Shown here: positions 19,986-29,751 of the stretch, in pieces
Numbering within the stretch: position 1 is the first letter of the stretch
How the letters are laid out: each line of letters begins with the position of its first letter
DNA from: an uncultured Pirellulaceae bacterium
GTDB taxonomy: Bacteria > Planctomycetota > Planctomycetia > Pirellulales > Pirellulaceae
Length of the DNA stretch: 64,000 nt
NCBI GenBank assembly: GCA_937967505.1
Contig: CALCJM010000166.1
Coordinates: 1-64,000 of the forward strand
Reading direction: 5' to 3'
The notes under the pieces: generated by a model
Told to the model about the DNA's origin: nothing
What the model saw: the letters and a program-made list of their open reading frames with translations, nothing else
Databases searched by the model: none
Made by a program: the position numbers and the translations under genes

Positions 19986-22184
19986 TTACAGCCCGTGGGT
20001 GCGGAGCGTGTTATGGCGCAGGAAACGGGCGAAATTGAATGCCAGATAGGTTCCCAGATTCTGCTGGCGGGCGCGGACGACCATCATCCCGCCTTGCCCG
20101 GCGAATAATCGCTGCTGTTCCTCGGCCGGAAGTTTTATCTGGATCGCCACACGCGGGCTGGTCAGCATCAACGAATCTTCCTCGCCCGCGTCGGTGCTTT
20201 CGACTTGCTCGCGCGACACCACCGCCAGTGGGCCACCAACGGTCGCCGCAAACGCCTCGTGCGGTAACTCGTCACGGGCGCGGGGATCAACGCGATCAAT
20301 CTGCCCCGATATCCACTGTCGCCGGTCGCGCCCCCAAATGCACAAATCAACATGCGAGGTTTGGTTGGCGGCGATCCAGTCAACATCTTCCTGCCGTCCC
20401 AATGCGATCGCCTGAATCTGGTTCGACTGACCGATCGAGAGAATCTCATCTCCGGGCTGATAATATTTCCCTCTGGCAGTATGCAAGTCTCGCGCCAGCA
20501 CCATGCCGTCGGTGATGGCACATACCTTCAGGTCTTGTACCATCTGCACCAGTTCCGCGTGACGGCGGTGCATGCCTTCAAGTGACTCCTCTTCTAGGTT
20601 CAGCGATGCGATGTCTCCGGAGGTCAGGTAAGTGTCGCATCGTAATCTGGAAATCTTTATATCAATCTCCAGCGACTCCAGTTCGGCCACCAGTTCGGGG
20701 TTCTCCAACGACATCAGCAACTGGCCAGCGGTGACTTGAGCTCCGTTTTCGACATGAATCGCGGTGGCAAAACCGGCAGCCTTGCTGCGGATGATGGACA
20801 AGGGTTCGTAATCAATCACAACCGGTGCCGATACGACCGAAGGGCTGGGACAAGCCAGCAAAACGCCCCCAACAACCGCCAGAGTCAGCGACATCGCCAC
20901 CGCAAAATGGGCTCGATTGGGTTTCTCAACCAGCGAGCCGATTGTCAGGTATTTGACCAATGCAAACAGTGGCAATCCAATCCACAAACAGCCACCGACC
21001 ACAGCCACCACCAGACCGACTCCTTCAAGCATACTGGCGGCTCCCAACAGCAAGCCGACGGCGATCAGCACAAACCAAACCATCGTCATCAGTCCATACA
21101 CACGCACGACCAACGCGCGAAAACCGACCTCGCCAACCGGTGTCCCCTTGTTGCCAAAGTAGATCCATTTGAACAGTTGTTTCACGTACTGCCGACCGTG
21201 CGTGTACAGGTTGGGAATTTCCAGCCAGTCCGACAACATGTAGTAACCATCGAATCGCATCAACGGATTGGCATTGAACAAGAACGTGTGCAGCGTGGCG
21301 GCGATGATAATATTGCCGGCGTGATAGCGCATTGGCCCCGGCGTACAACTGACCCAGACCATCGCTGCGATGGCTGCCACAAATACCTCCGCCATCATTC
21401 CCGCTGCAGCGGTCAGGATGCGCGGCCATTTGCTCTCAAACCGCCAGGAACTGGTCACGTCTACAAATGGTAACGGGATCATCAACAGCAACAGCATCCC
21501 GAACGATTTCACGCGCCCGCCAAAACGTTTGCAAACCAACGCATGGGAGAACTCGTGAACCAGTTTCAACAACAACCAGGTGACTGCCAACCAGATAAAA
21601 TCATCGCTGGAAAACGCTGCCACGCGCTGGTTCGCAAAATCACTCCAGTGACGGGCCAACTGAAAGAAGCCTCCCGCCACGACAATCAGCCACAATAACA
21701 TTCCTCCCCAACTGACGACCCAGCCGCAATAACGCGCAGCAATTTCAATCAGTCCATCGGGGTTGAACAAAGGAATTTTGAAGGTGATCGGGTTGAGCCA
21801 TTGGGCTGACTTCTGTAGGACTTCAGCGTTGTCCTTTTCTGCCCGACGATTGGCCGAATTGGACAGTTCTGTTTCTACCAGCCCGGATTCGATTGCCCAT
21901 TTACAGATATTGGCCGCTTCGCGCTGGTCGATGGCGTCCTGTCGCAGCAACGAAGCGGTCTTCATCAGCACTTCATCGACAGTGCGTTTGCCGTCAAGCG
22001 TCGAAAGGAACGTGTATTGCGGCAGACCGATCTGAAAGAAACGTCCCGTGATTTCATCTTCGACAAGATACCAGATACGCGATCCTGACTCGCGCAACGT
22101 GAATCGAATGCTGTCTTTCAGCTTTAGCTGGGCCTGGCCAAATTCATAGGTTTGTTCGTTGAGCATGGGAGATTTCTTACACAC
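19986..22184 (-). CDS. PqqD-like / M50-type site-2 metalloprotease / HlyD-like adaptor fusion
   Basis: WYLVEDEITGRFFQIGLPQYTFLSTLDGKRTVDEV N-terminal domain; LKLVHEFSHALVCKRFGG (HExxH) and NANPLMRFDGYYMLSDWLEIPNL; several TM stretches; then SIIRSKAAGFATAIHVENGAQVTAGQLLMSLENPELVAELESL lipoyl-like adaptor region. Confidence 0.82.
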   Translation of the reverse strand: MCKKSPMLNEQTYEFGQAQLKLKDSIRFTLRESGSRIWYLVEDEITGRFFQIGLPQYTFLSTLDGKRTVDEVLMKTASLLRQDAIDQREAANICKWAIESGLVETELSNSANRRAEKDNAEVLQKSAQWLNPITFKIPLFNPDGLIEIAARYCGWVVSWGGMLLWLIVVAGGFFQLARHWSDFANQRVAAFSSDDFIWLAVTWLLLKLVHEFSHALVCKRFGGRVKSFGMLLLLMIPLPFVDVTSSWRFESKWPRILTAAAGMMAEVFVAAIAAMVWVSCTPGPMRYHAGNIIIAATLHTFLFNANPLMRFDGYYMLSDWLEIPNLYTHGRQYVKQLFKWIYFGNKGTPVGEVGFRALVVRVYGLMTMVWFVLIAVGLLLGAASMLEGVGLVVAVVGGCLWIGLPLFALVKYLTIGSLVEKPNRAHFAVAMSLTLAVVGGVLLACPSPSVVSAPVVIDYEPLSIIRSKAAGFATAIHVENGAQVTAGQLLMSLENPELVAELESLEIDIKISRLRCDTYLTSGDIASLNLEEESLEGMHRRHAELVQMVQDLKVCAITDGMVLARDLHTARGKYYQPGDEILSIGQSNQIQAIALGRQEDVDWIAANQTSHVDLCIWGRDRRQWISGQIDRVDPRARDELPHEAFAATVGGPLAVVSREQVESTDAGEEDSLMLTSPRVAIQIKLPAEEQQRLFAGQGGMMVVRARQQNLGTYLAFNFARFLRHNTLRTHGL

Positions 22185-22198
22185 GGATCATTTGCGAT

Positions 22199-22240
22199 GG
22201 TGAGTCGGTGCGACCGATGTCGCGCTGACCCACCGTACAT
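22199..22240. repeat. Intergenic imperfect-hairpin repeat, copy C
   Basis: GGTGAGTCGGTGCGACCGATGTCGCGCTGACCCACCGTACAT. Confidence 0.5.
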
Positions 22241-22266
22241 TCTTTACTTTCAATCCCACTGCCTGC

Positions 22267-24246
22267 TTACCACCACGTGAGTCTTGATCTGAGGTAGTTC
22301 ACCGGTTTGTGAAACAAACACCAGCCTAGGGACCGCTGTTCACAATCGATGCGCACCGAACCCTTCATGCCGGGACGAAGCCGTTCCTCTTTGTTGGGAA
22401 ACTCAAGTTCCGCAACGAAAATGTTCCTGGCATCGCGTGTTTCGCTACGCGGGTGAATACGGGCAATTTTCCCTGCCAGAGGTTCGTCTTCCTGTCCCTC
22501 GATCCAGATCGTCACCTCATGTCCTGTCTCCACCTGTGCGATATCTTCGGCTGGAACAGCGATCTCGACCTTGATCGGTTGCAGCGGCCCGATTTCAAAC
22601 AGCACTTGCCCCGTTGTGATTGACGCCGCCACTGCCCGTTCCAGCGAACCGCTGAGCACTACCCCGTCGATCGGACTTTTGACCTGTAAATGATCGCGCT
22701 TAAATTGGAGGATCTTTTCCTGTGAAGCCAGTCGCTCGTTTTCGAATTCAGCCAGAAATGTTTTGGGGATGTTGCCGCTGGCCAGTTCGATTTCGCGTTG
22801 GCGTTGCGACTGGCGGCGTTCGGCCGTTACGCCGGAGAGTTCCCAGCGCACCGACCGTCCGTCGATTTCAGCCAGTACCTCATCCTGTTGGACGATGTCG
22901 CCCGGTTCCGCAAATCCGGAAACCACCAGTCCGTCAAACGGAGCCACTGCGAACCGCCTCGCCACCGGTTCGGCCACGCCATTGCAACGAACGCGATAGG
23001 TCACCGGCATCAACATCAGCACGACGACGGCAGCGATGGCAATGGGAATCATTAACCTGGTAAACAGTGAGACTTTGTTCTGCAAAAATGAAACCGCACG
23101 TGCCAGGCGGGTACGTTGGGCGCGCTGTAGCAGTTTCACCGACGTCGCTACCTTAGGAGAGGCCGCGGACACAAATTGAGCAAGCCGGGGATGAAGGACC
23201 TTTTCGCGGTCCCCCACAAACAACCATGCCCCCACCAGTTCATCATCGTCCGACTTCAACGGCTGACTGCAAATTGCCTCGCCATGGACGGTGGTTGCCA
23301 GTTGCCGATGAGCCACCAGTAAATGGTTGTTGTCGTCCTCAACAGCCGGAAACAGTCCGGCCGCGTCGCGCGTTTGTGACTCGCGCAGTGCATCGCGAAA
23401 CGCGCGGCTGGTTTCTGAACCACGGTCCATTTTGTGTACACCCGACACGGCCAGCAGTTTCATCTTCCGGCCCGTTATTACGCCGAAGGCGACATGGGAG
23501 CATTCGAGGCAGGCGGCCATTTCATTGACCGCATTTTCAGCCGCTTTCTGAACCGTGTCGGACCGTTGGATCCGGGAAACCAGTTCTGACAGTGCCGCCA
23601 GTGACTGGAGTTTCCAGTGTGATTGGCGCTCTTGCACATTCTTCAGCCACAGTTCGATCGCCACTACAATGCGTTTCACGGGTGAAACAAGCTTCGCGGC
23701 GTCTTTGTTGGCAACCACAACCACCAGCAATTCCGCCGGGGCGCTGCGTGACCTGACCGGAGCCAGCAGTGCGACGGTTTCCTGTTTCCCGGGAACCGGT
23801 TGCGATTGTATGCCGTCACCGAGAAAAACCTCATTGCAGCGATCGGCAAATGCTTCCCCCAACGCCTCTTGCAACGCAACCCGGCCGGTCACATGTGCCG
23901 GATTCAGCTGCCAAACATTTTGCGGATCGCGGATGATATGAGCCACGCCCGTACAGCGCGTCACACGCATGGCAAGTTTCCGCATCGCATCGCGCGCTTG
24001 AGAATCATTTAGATCCGACCGTGCGATGTCCAGTAGCAGAGCGTCGAGGTTAAACTGCGGCTCCCGCATTACGGTTGTCGAGTGATGTCTGGCGGCGGTC
24101 GCTTTGGAGGGACTGCGGCGACGCCGAGGCGTTGATGTAGCGGAAGACACCGTCGGTGGTCCAACCGCTGCTGTCGCCTTGCGGCTGTCACCTTGGGAAC
24201 GCGTATCGCGCGAGTGATCAAAATTGGGGGCAGGTGGCGTAGTCAT
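22267..24246 (-). CDS. GAF-like domain + HlyD-family periplasmic adaptor
   Basis: N-terminal cytosolic-like region with GAF-type sequence, TM LMIPIAIAAVVVLMLMPVTYRV, then VAPFDGLVVSGFAEPGDIVQQDEVLAEIDG and KSPIDGVVLSGSLERAV, MKGSVRI. Confidence 0.78.
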   Translation of the reverse strand: MTTPPAPNFDHSRDTRSQGDSRKATAAVGPPTVSSATSTPRRRRSPSKATAARHHSTTVMREPQFNLDALLLDIARSDLNDSQARDAMRKLAMRVTRCTGVAHIIRDPQNVWQLNPAHVTGRVALQEALGEAFADRCNEVFLGDGIQSQPVPGKQETVALLAPVRSRSAPAELLVVVVANKDAAKLVSPVKRIVVAIELWLKNVQERQSHWKLQSLAALSELVSRIQRSDTVQKAAENAVNEMAACLECSHVAFGVITGRKMKLLAVSGVHKMDRGSETSRAFRDALRESQTRDAAGLFPAVEDDNNHLLVAHRQLATTVHGEAICSQPLKSDDDELVGAWLFVGDREKVLHPRLAQFVSAASPKVATSVKLLQRAQRTRLARAVSFLQNKVSLFTRLMIPIAIAAVVVLMLMPVTYRVRCNGVAEPVARRFAVAPFDGLVVSGFAEPGDIVQQDEVLAEIDGRSVRWELSGVTAERRQSQRQREIELASGNIPKTFLAEFENERLASQEKILQFKRDHLQVKSPIDGVVLSGSLERAVAASITTGQVLFEIGPLQPIKVEIAVPAEDIAQVETGHEVTIWIEGQEDEPLAGKIARIHPRSETRDARNIFVAELEFPNKEERLRPGMKGSVRIDCEQRSLGWCLFHKPVNYLRSRLTWW

Positions 24247-24311
24247 TCGATTCTTTCAGCGTGGCTGGTTGGAAATGCTGCGGACGGATACCGGCAACCG
24301 GATCGGCAATA

Positions 24312-25190
24312 TCATTTCAAAAAGGGGCTTGTTCGTCTTTTCCGCCTGGCACTTGCTGCAACGGAACCGGGGCGATTTGTTTTCCAGTAGCAAATCGTCC
24401 CACTTCGCAAGGAAAGATCCGAGTTGTCGATTTCGACTTCCACTTTCCCGGTCCCGCTATCGGGATCAATCACTGGCGAAACGAAGGTAACGGTGGCCGT
24501 GCGCAGCTGCGCCTGTTTGCCAATGGTCACGTTGACCTGGGAACCAATATCGATTTTGTCCAGTGTTGATTCGTCTAGGTAGAAACGGATCTTTAGTCTG
24601 TCCAGCCGCACGACGGTCGCGTATTGCGGTTCGGTGGTGGAAACGTGTTCGCCAAGCTGCTTGTGAATCACGGTGACGAACCCGTCGATGGGGCTGACGA
24701 TCAGGTGGTCGCGGATTTCTGCTTCGATGCGGGCGACCTCGAGCGTGGCCAGTTTCTGTTCATCTTCGGCGCTGCGAAATTCGGCCAGAGCGTTTTCGAA
24801 GGCGTCAATTTTTTGTTCAACCTCGTATCGGTTGACATGTCCGCCACCGATCAGTTTTTCTACCGTTTCCTTCTGCGCCTGCAGCATACGCATGCGCGAC
24901 CGGGTGGCGTCCAGCTGTGCCGTTGATTCGGCTCGCGCGATTGCGATCCGTCGAGATTCGGTTAATCGACCGTGCCCAATGATGGCCAGGGTATCGCCGG
25001 CCTTGACGCGGTCACCCTCTTTCACATTGACCGCCTTGATGACACCCATCTGCGCACTGGCAACAACGCTCTGCTCGATTGGCTGAGTGAAACTGCGGGT
25101 GACTTTTTGTGGGGACGGTTCTTGGGCGCTGGTCGATTCAATCACGCACACCAGTAACAGGAGAAAGCCGAACGTGCCTGGGGTTTTCAT
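24312..25190 (-). CDS. HlyD/RND-type periplasmic adaptor subunit
   Basis: Signal peptide MKTPGTFGFLLLLVCVIESTSAQ; GVIKAVNVKEGDRVKAGDTLAIIG; IVSPIDGFVTVIHKQLGEHVST; FVSPVIDPDSGTGKVEVEIDN. Confidence 0.85.
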   Translation of the reverse strand: MKTPGTFGFLLLLVCVIESTSAQEPSPQKVTRSFTQPIEQSVVASAQMGVIKAVNVKEGDRVKAGDTLAIIGHGRLTESRRIAIARAESTAQLDATRSRMRMLQAQKETVEKLIGGGHVNRYEVEQKIDAFENALAEFRSAEDEQKLATLEVARIEAEIRDHLIVSPIDGFVTVIHKQLGEHVSTTEPQYATVVRLDRLKIRFYLDESTLDKIDIGSQVNVTIGKQAQLRTATVTFVSPVIDPDSGTGKVEVEIDNSDLSLRSGTICYWKTNRPGSVAASARRKRRTSPFLK

Positions 25191-25294
25191 GGGGTTCTTT
25201 CCGGATTGTTGTATTTCACATCGTGAAATAACACTTCATATGCTCAGAACGTTATTACGCGGTGCGAAATACGATCTTTAGTACCACCTGATGA

Positions 25295-27220
25295 CTACTC
25301 TCGTTCAATTGATTTTCTCACTTGATCCATCCAGCTATCTTGCCTCATCATCGTTTGGCGCTGTTGGAATTTGGCAGCTTCGATGGTGTGTTGCACATTA
25401 AGCAAATCGTTTGAGAAATTGGTTCTGCATTCGCCCGTATGACGACCACTGCGTGCAATACGTTTGGCCAATCCGGGGCTGAAGTTTTCAACCACCTCAT
25501 CATCGGCCGACACAAAAAACTGTGACGATCCCGGACAGCCCTGTCGAGCGGCACGGCCGATCAACTGCCGGTCGATTCGGGGTGACTGATTGGGGCTGGT
25601 TCCGATCACATGTAAACCGCCGGCAGCCAACGATTGGGCGGTGGGTTTAATATCCGTTCCACGTCCGGCCATATTCGTGGCAATCGTGACCACCCCCGGT
25701 TCTCCGGCGGCGGCGACGATTTCAGATTCTTCCCGATCCTGTACACCATTGAGCAAAACAGCCGGACAGCCGACGGCCTGTAAAGCATCGCGCACCTGGA
25801 AACTTTCGTGAATGGTCCGCGTACCAATCAGAACGGGTTGCCCTTTCTGGTGTCGCGCCATCACGTCCCGGGCGATGGCAGTGTGTTTGGCGTTCTGGTC
25901 GGCGAAAAATCGCGCCGTCAGATTGTTTCGTTTTGATTTGAGGTTCGTCGGGATGGTGGTAACGCGACACTGGTAAATCAATTTGAACTCGTGCCGGGCT
26001 CCCCAGGCAGTCCCGGTGAATCCGGACAGCTGTTGGTAAAGCTGGAGGTAGCGTTGGCGCGTGATGCGGGCCACGGTTGGTGGCGCAGATTTGATTTCGA
26101 TGTCTTCCTTACATTCCACCGCCTGATGTAACCCATCCTGCCAGGTACGATCAGGGAAGATACGACCGGTGAACTGATCCACGATCATGACTTCGCCTTC
26201 CTTGACCACGTAATCCACGTCGCGGCGAAGCACAAGTTTTGCCCGCAGCGCGTTGGAAATGTAGTTCTTCCACGGACGGTTCAACTTCAGGTCTTTGCAA
26301 CTGGCAATTGCCTCGTGACACCGGGACAACGCGCGGTCGTCGATATCGATGCTCTTTTCGGGCAGCTTGATTGTAAAATCTGCATCCTGCTCCAGATCAT
26401 GAGCCAGACGCCGTGCCAGTTTAAAGGGCAGCGGATTTTCTGCCCCCCGTGAGGTACCGCTGATCACCAGCGGCGTGGCGGCCTCGTCGATCATGACGCT
26501 GTCGGCTTCATCGATCAGCGATACGAAATGTTTTGTCGGTTGCCGGAGTTGTTGGACGGGGTCGTTGCCGTTGATCAAATTCAACATCCGGTTACCCAAC
26601 CGGCTCTCGCGATTCTCCCGCAAAAAAACTTGGTCGCGTAAGTAGTCAAATCCAAACTGATAGCCCGGGCCGTAGGTAATATCACCGCTATAGGCCGCAC
26701 GAACCTGCGCGGGGGTCCCGGAGTCCGGAAGATTGGCTGATGTCAATCCCAGCAAATCAAAGACGCCGATCATGCTTGCGCGATCACGTTCTGCGAGGTA
26801 TGCATTGGTCGTGCCAACGTGAACCCCCGGCCAAGAGAACGCCTTCAGCGCGGCCACTGAACCGGTGACGACCGTCTTTCCCTCGCCGGTCTGCATTTCC
26901 ACAATCCGGTCAGATGTCCCGCAATAAATGGCACTTAACTGCACATCGTGCAGCCGAAAACCATGCGTCCGGTAGACCGCTTCGGCGACCATTCCGATGG
27001 CTTTGAGCAGTTCCCGTTTGGCAGGACCTTTTTTCCGCTCGCGCCACGCGTCACGCACGCTCAGGCTTTGTTCCCGCAACTGTTGGTCGGTCTGCGCGCT
27101 GGCGGCTCTTTCCCATCGTCGGATCTCTGGCACGCAGCGTCCACGTCGGTTGCCCCAGAGGTTCGGAGATTGGTGTTTGGTTGGCAAACACGATGAGAGT
27201 CGTTGAAGAGCGGAAGCCAT
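25295..27220 (-). CDS. Truncated SecA-like ATPase (paralog 2)
   Basis: IVEMQTGEGKTVVTGSVAAL, TTNAYLAERD, YGPGYQFGFDYLRDQ, LIDEADSVMIDEAATPLVISG, TNMAGRGTDIKP, QLIGRAARQGCPGSSQFF; ends ...TIEAAKFQQRQTMMRQDSWMDQVRKSIERE. Start MASALQ at 27220 preferred to 27412, which runs into an intergenic repeat. Confidence 0.88.
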   Translation of the reverse strand: MASALQRLSSCLPTKHQSPNLWGNRRGRCVPEIRRWERAASAQTDQQLREQSLSVRDAWRERKKGPAKRELLKAIGMVAEAVYRTHGFRLHDVQLSAIYCGTSDRIVEMQTGEGKTVVTGSVAALKAFSWPGVHVGTTNAYLAERDRASMIGVFDLLGLTSANLPDSGTPAQVRAAYSGDITYGPGYQFGFDYLRDQVFLRENRESRLGNRMLNLINGNDPVQQLRQPTKHFVSLIDEADSVMIDEAATPLVISGTSRGAENPLPFKLARRLAHDLEQDADFTIKLPEKSIDIDDRALSRCHEAIASCKDLKLNRPWKNYISNALRAKLVLRRDVDYVVKEGEVMIVDQFTGRIFPDRTWQDGLHQAVECKEDIEIKSAPPTVARITRQRYLQLYQQLSGFTGTAWGARHEFKLIYQCRVTTIPTNLKSKRNNLTARFFADQNAKHTAIARDVMARHQKGQPVLIGTRTIHESFQVRDALQAVGCPAVLLNGVQDREESEIVAAAGEPGVVTIATNMAGRGTDIKPTAQSLAAGGLHVIGTSPNQSPRIDRQLIGRAARQGCPGSSQFFVSADDEVVENFSPGLAKRIARSGRHTGECRTNFSNDLLNVQHTIEAAKFQQRQTMMRQDSWMDQVRKSIERE

Positions 27221-27362
27221 AGCGATTAGACGTACGTCACAGTTACTGATTGGATTGATGGTGAAGAAAACGATTGGGTGCTCACGCTCGCCTGATTCCC
27301 GGAACCAGGAGAGTGAGCCGTCGGGATTCCGTATCACAATGGAATGCGCGCCCCGCTGGCGT

Positions 27363-27413
27363 TGGTGGGGCCGCGCGACTGATGTCGACTTGACCCACCC
27401 TACATCTGCCACA
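27363..27413. repeat. Intergenic imperfect-hairpin repeat, copy D
   Basis: TGGTGGGGCCGCGCGACTGATGTCGACTTGACCCACCCTACATC; reverse complement GATGTAGGGTGGGTCAAG... resembles copy A. Confidence 0.55.
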
Positions 27414-27504
27414 TCTACATCGGGGTGGCTATCGATGACTGGTGGACAATGCGCTCGCCTTGTGCCCGAGTGCTGCCTCCTTAGGGAAGGAAGACCACGT
27501 GTCG

Positions 27505-29469
27505 TTAGTGAACGATGTAGCGCCCATCCTCGGCAGGCGTCTTCGGTCGGCGTGGCATCGCAAATTCACTTTGAAATGCACTTGCCGGAATCTCGACCGG
27601 TGACCCGACTGGCGATTCGACCGGTGGGTTCGGGGCGTGGAAGTTTTGCACAACCGGTGATTGATCCGAGAACGATTGTACATTTTGCAACTGCGCCGGT
27701 TCGGTGGACAGCGGCTGCTGCATGGACATGGTTTGTGGAACCGGGGCTGATTGCGGCATGTCCATGGTCAGGTCTGGGCCACTGCACTGGTTGCAGGTTT
27801 TGGCCACCGACACGTTCCGCGATTGCAGCAGTGTGCCATTGGACTTTTTTAGATTGATCGTCGCCAAGCTATACGTCAACATTGAAGTCACATAGTCCCG
27901 TTCGGCAGCGGTGACCCGTTCTTGGGCTCGCAGCAGCGATTCGAGATTCAACCCCGAACTGCCGTTGCCGTCGATCATATTGCGCCACCGCAGATGAATG
28001 GTTTCTGCCTCTGTTTCGGCGGCCGCCAACGCTCGGCTTTTGGCACCAATTTCCCGATGCGATGTTTGCAGCTCTCGCAGGGCGATGTCCACTTCTGTTT
28101 CAATCGCCGCGAGGGCCTGTTCATACTGGGCCTGTAGCTCGCGCCGTTCAATCAAACGACGGTTCAGCCGCGATCGGGCCAGGCGATTCCCGATGGGCAT
28201 CTCATACTGTAACCCAACGGAGTAACTGGGCCGTCCGGTAGAAAACTGATCGGTGAACGCGTTGCCGAAATCCGAATCGCCACGCAACCCGTTGGCGTAA
28301 CCCTGGGCGACAAAATTTAACAGCGGCAACATCTCGTGTTGGGCAATCCCCAGCCGCGTCGATGCCGCTTTAACCTGCTTGAGTGCCGAATGAGCCTCCG
28401 GACGGTGCTGGATGGCGGTTTGAATTTGCGTCGGCAAGTCAGTGGGAAAATACTCCAGAGAGGGGAACTCAACGGGGATAACCTCTGCCTGGTCTGCGTT
28501 GCCCAATTCAGGGGCATTGAGCAAACCACGCAAACGGGTTTCGGCATTGACAACCGCCGTACGGGCGCGAATCAGATCAGCGCGGCGCGTCTCTAGGGCT
28601 GACGAAGCGGTGACCAGTTGGGTACGTCCCGCATCGATTTGCTGTCGAGTCTTGAGTATTTGTACGATGTTTTGTGTTTTGAGAAATAATTTGACCTGCT
28701 GGACCAGGCTGGCCCGTTCCTGATACAGCAACCAATAGGCGCGGGCCACCTCCAGCAAGTGATTTTGTAGTTCGGCATGAAAATTGTCATAGGCAGCTGC
28801 CGAATCCAGTTGCGCCAGCACAACTAGGCTCCTGTTGTAGGCAGCACCGCGTCCTCGCAACAGCGGATGCGAATACGAAAGTTGCAACCTGCTGGTCGCC
28901 TGATTGTCGGGAACGAAGAACGTGGAATTGGAGTTTTGCCAACCAAACAGTTGGGAAACATCGAGGGTTCCACCGGTGCGGGTGTTTCGTCTCAGGCCGC
29001 TGCTGCCCTGAAATGTTTGTTGGTTCAGTCTGGGGTTGTTGCCACCAGCGGCTAGGGTGGTGCTGACCGGTTCGCTACTGTCATTCCAGGACGTGTCAAG
29101 GTAACGCACCCAGTCAAAATTTGAATCGGCCTCGGTGATCGCCGTCTCCAAGGCCAGCGGACGCTGAGCCGCAATCCGAATTTGACGGGAATGCTTGAGG
29201 GCAAGATACATTAATGAGTGAATGTCAGTCGTAACGGGCTGGACCGCACGGCGTTGCGGATTGGAGACGTGGCTGTCCCACCAAGTTTGTTGATGGGAGG
29301 TGACACCGGCATCTGTTGGAACCTGTTCGAGTTGATCGAAGACGTACGAGACATCGAACGCTTCGTCGGTTTGTTGAGCCGTCACAGACGGGCAGATTGC
29401 GACAACGGCAACACAGGATGCCATGCTACAGCAGAAGATAGATCGAATTGCAAGAAACAGGCGACGCAT
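27505..29469 (-). CDS. TolC-family outer-membrane efflux protein
   Basis: Signal-like MRRLFLAIRSIFCCSMASCVAVVAICPSVTAQQ; LQLSYSHPLLRGRGAAYNRS; ARAYWLLYQERASLVQQ; YSVGLQYEMPIGNRLARSRLNRR. ATG 29469 preferred to 29544. Confidence 0.86.
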   Translation of the reverse strand: MRRLFLAIRSIFCCSMASCVAVVAICPSVTAQQTDEAFDVSYVFDQLEQVPTDAGVTSHQQTWWDSHVSNPQRRAVQPVTTDIHSLMYLALKHSRQIRIAAQRPLALETAITEADSNFDWVRYLDTSWNDSSEPVSTTLAAGGNNPRLNQQTFQGSSGLRRNTRTGGTLDVSQLFGWQNSNSTFFVPDNQATSRLQLSYSHPLLRGRGAAYNRSLVVLAQLDSAAAYDNFHAELQNHLLEVARAYWLLYQERASLVQQVKLFLKTQNIVQILKTRQQIDAGRTQLVTASSALETRRADLIRARTAVVNAETRLRGLLNAPELGNADQAEVIPVEFPSLEYFPTDLPTQIQTAIQHRPEAHSALKQVKAASTRLGIAQHEMLPLLNFVAQGYANGLRGDSDFGNAFTDQFSTGRPSYSVGLQYEMPIGNRLARSRLNRRLIERRELQAQYEQALAAIETEVDIALRELQTSHREIGAKSRALAAAETEAETIHLRWRNMIDGNGSSGLNLESLLRAQERVTAAERDYVTSMLTYSLATINLKKSNGTLLQSRNVSVAKTCNQCSGPDLTMDMPQSAPVPQTMSMQQPLSTEPAQLQNVQSFSDQSPVVQNFHAPNPPVESPVGSPVEIPASAFQSEFAMPRRPKTPAEDGRYIVH

Positions 29470-29609
29470 GTTTTCATTTCCAGAAAGGGTGTATCCAAAC
29501 GGCAAAGCACCCATGGTATCGAACGCGCTGGTTGTGCAAGTCAAATGGTTTGTCTGACTTCAGGGGGAACCCTATTGCGAGCCTCCGGGACGCGAAAACA
29601 CGCTTTAAC

Positions 29610-29654
29610 AGAGTGGGGGAAAACGCTCACCGCAGCGGTGAGGGTTTGCACTCT
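29610..29654. promoter_or_regulatory. Long imperfect inverted repeat in the tolC/giant-gene divergent intergenic region
   Basis: AGAGTG-gggga-AAAC-g-CTCACCGC-a-GCGGTGAG-g-GTTT-g-CACTCT: 6+4+8 complementary bases. Confidence 0.6.
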
Positions 29655-29751
29655 ATTGACGAGTTTCAGGCACGCTTGCATTTTGCCATCTTCCGATACG
29701 AAACTCATCTGCGGGCCGTTTGTAGTTACACAATGAGACAACGAGACAAGG

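Noticed and set aside
17598-27220. Either SecA-like gene as the housekeeping secA
   Set aside because: Both lack the C-terminal helical-wing/finger and zinc-binding regions, carry altered motif VI, and occur in duplicate within an adaptor/TolC locus.
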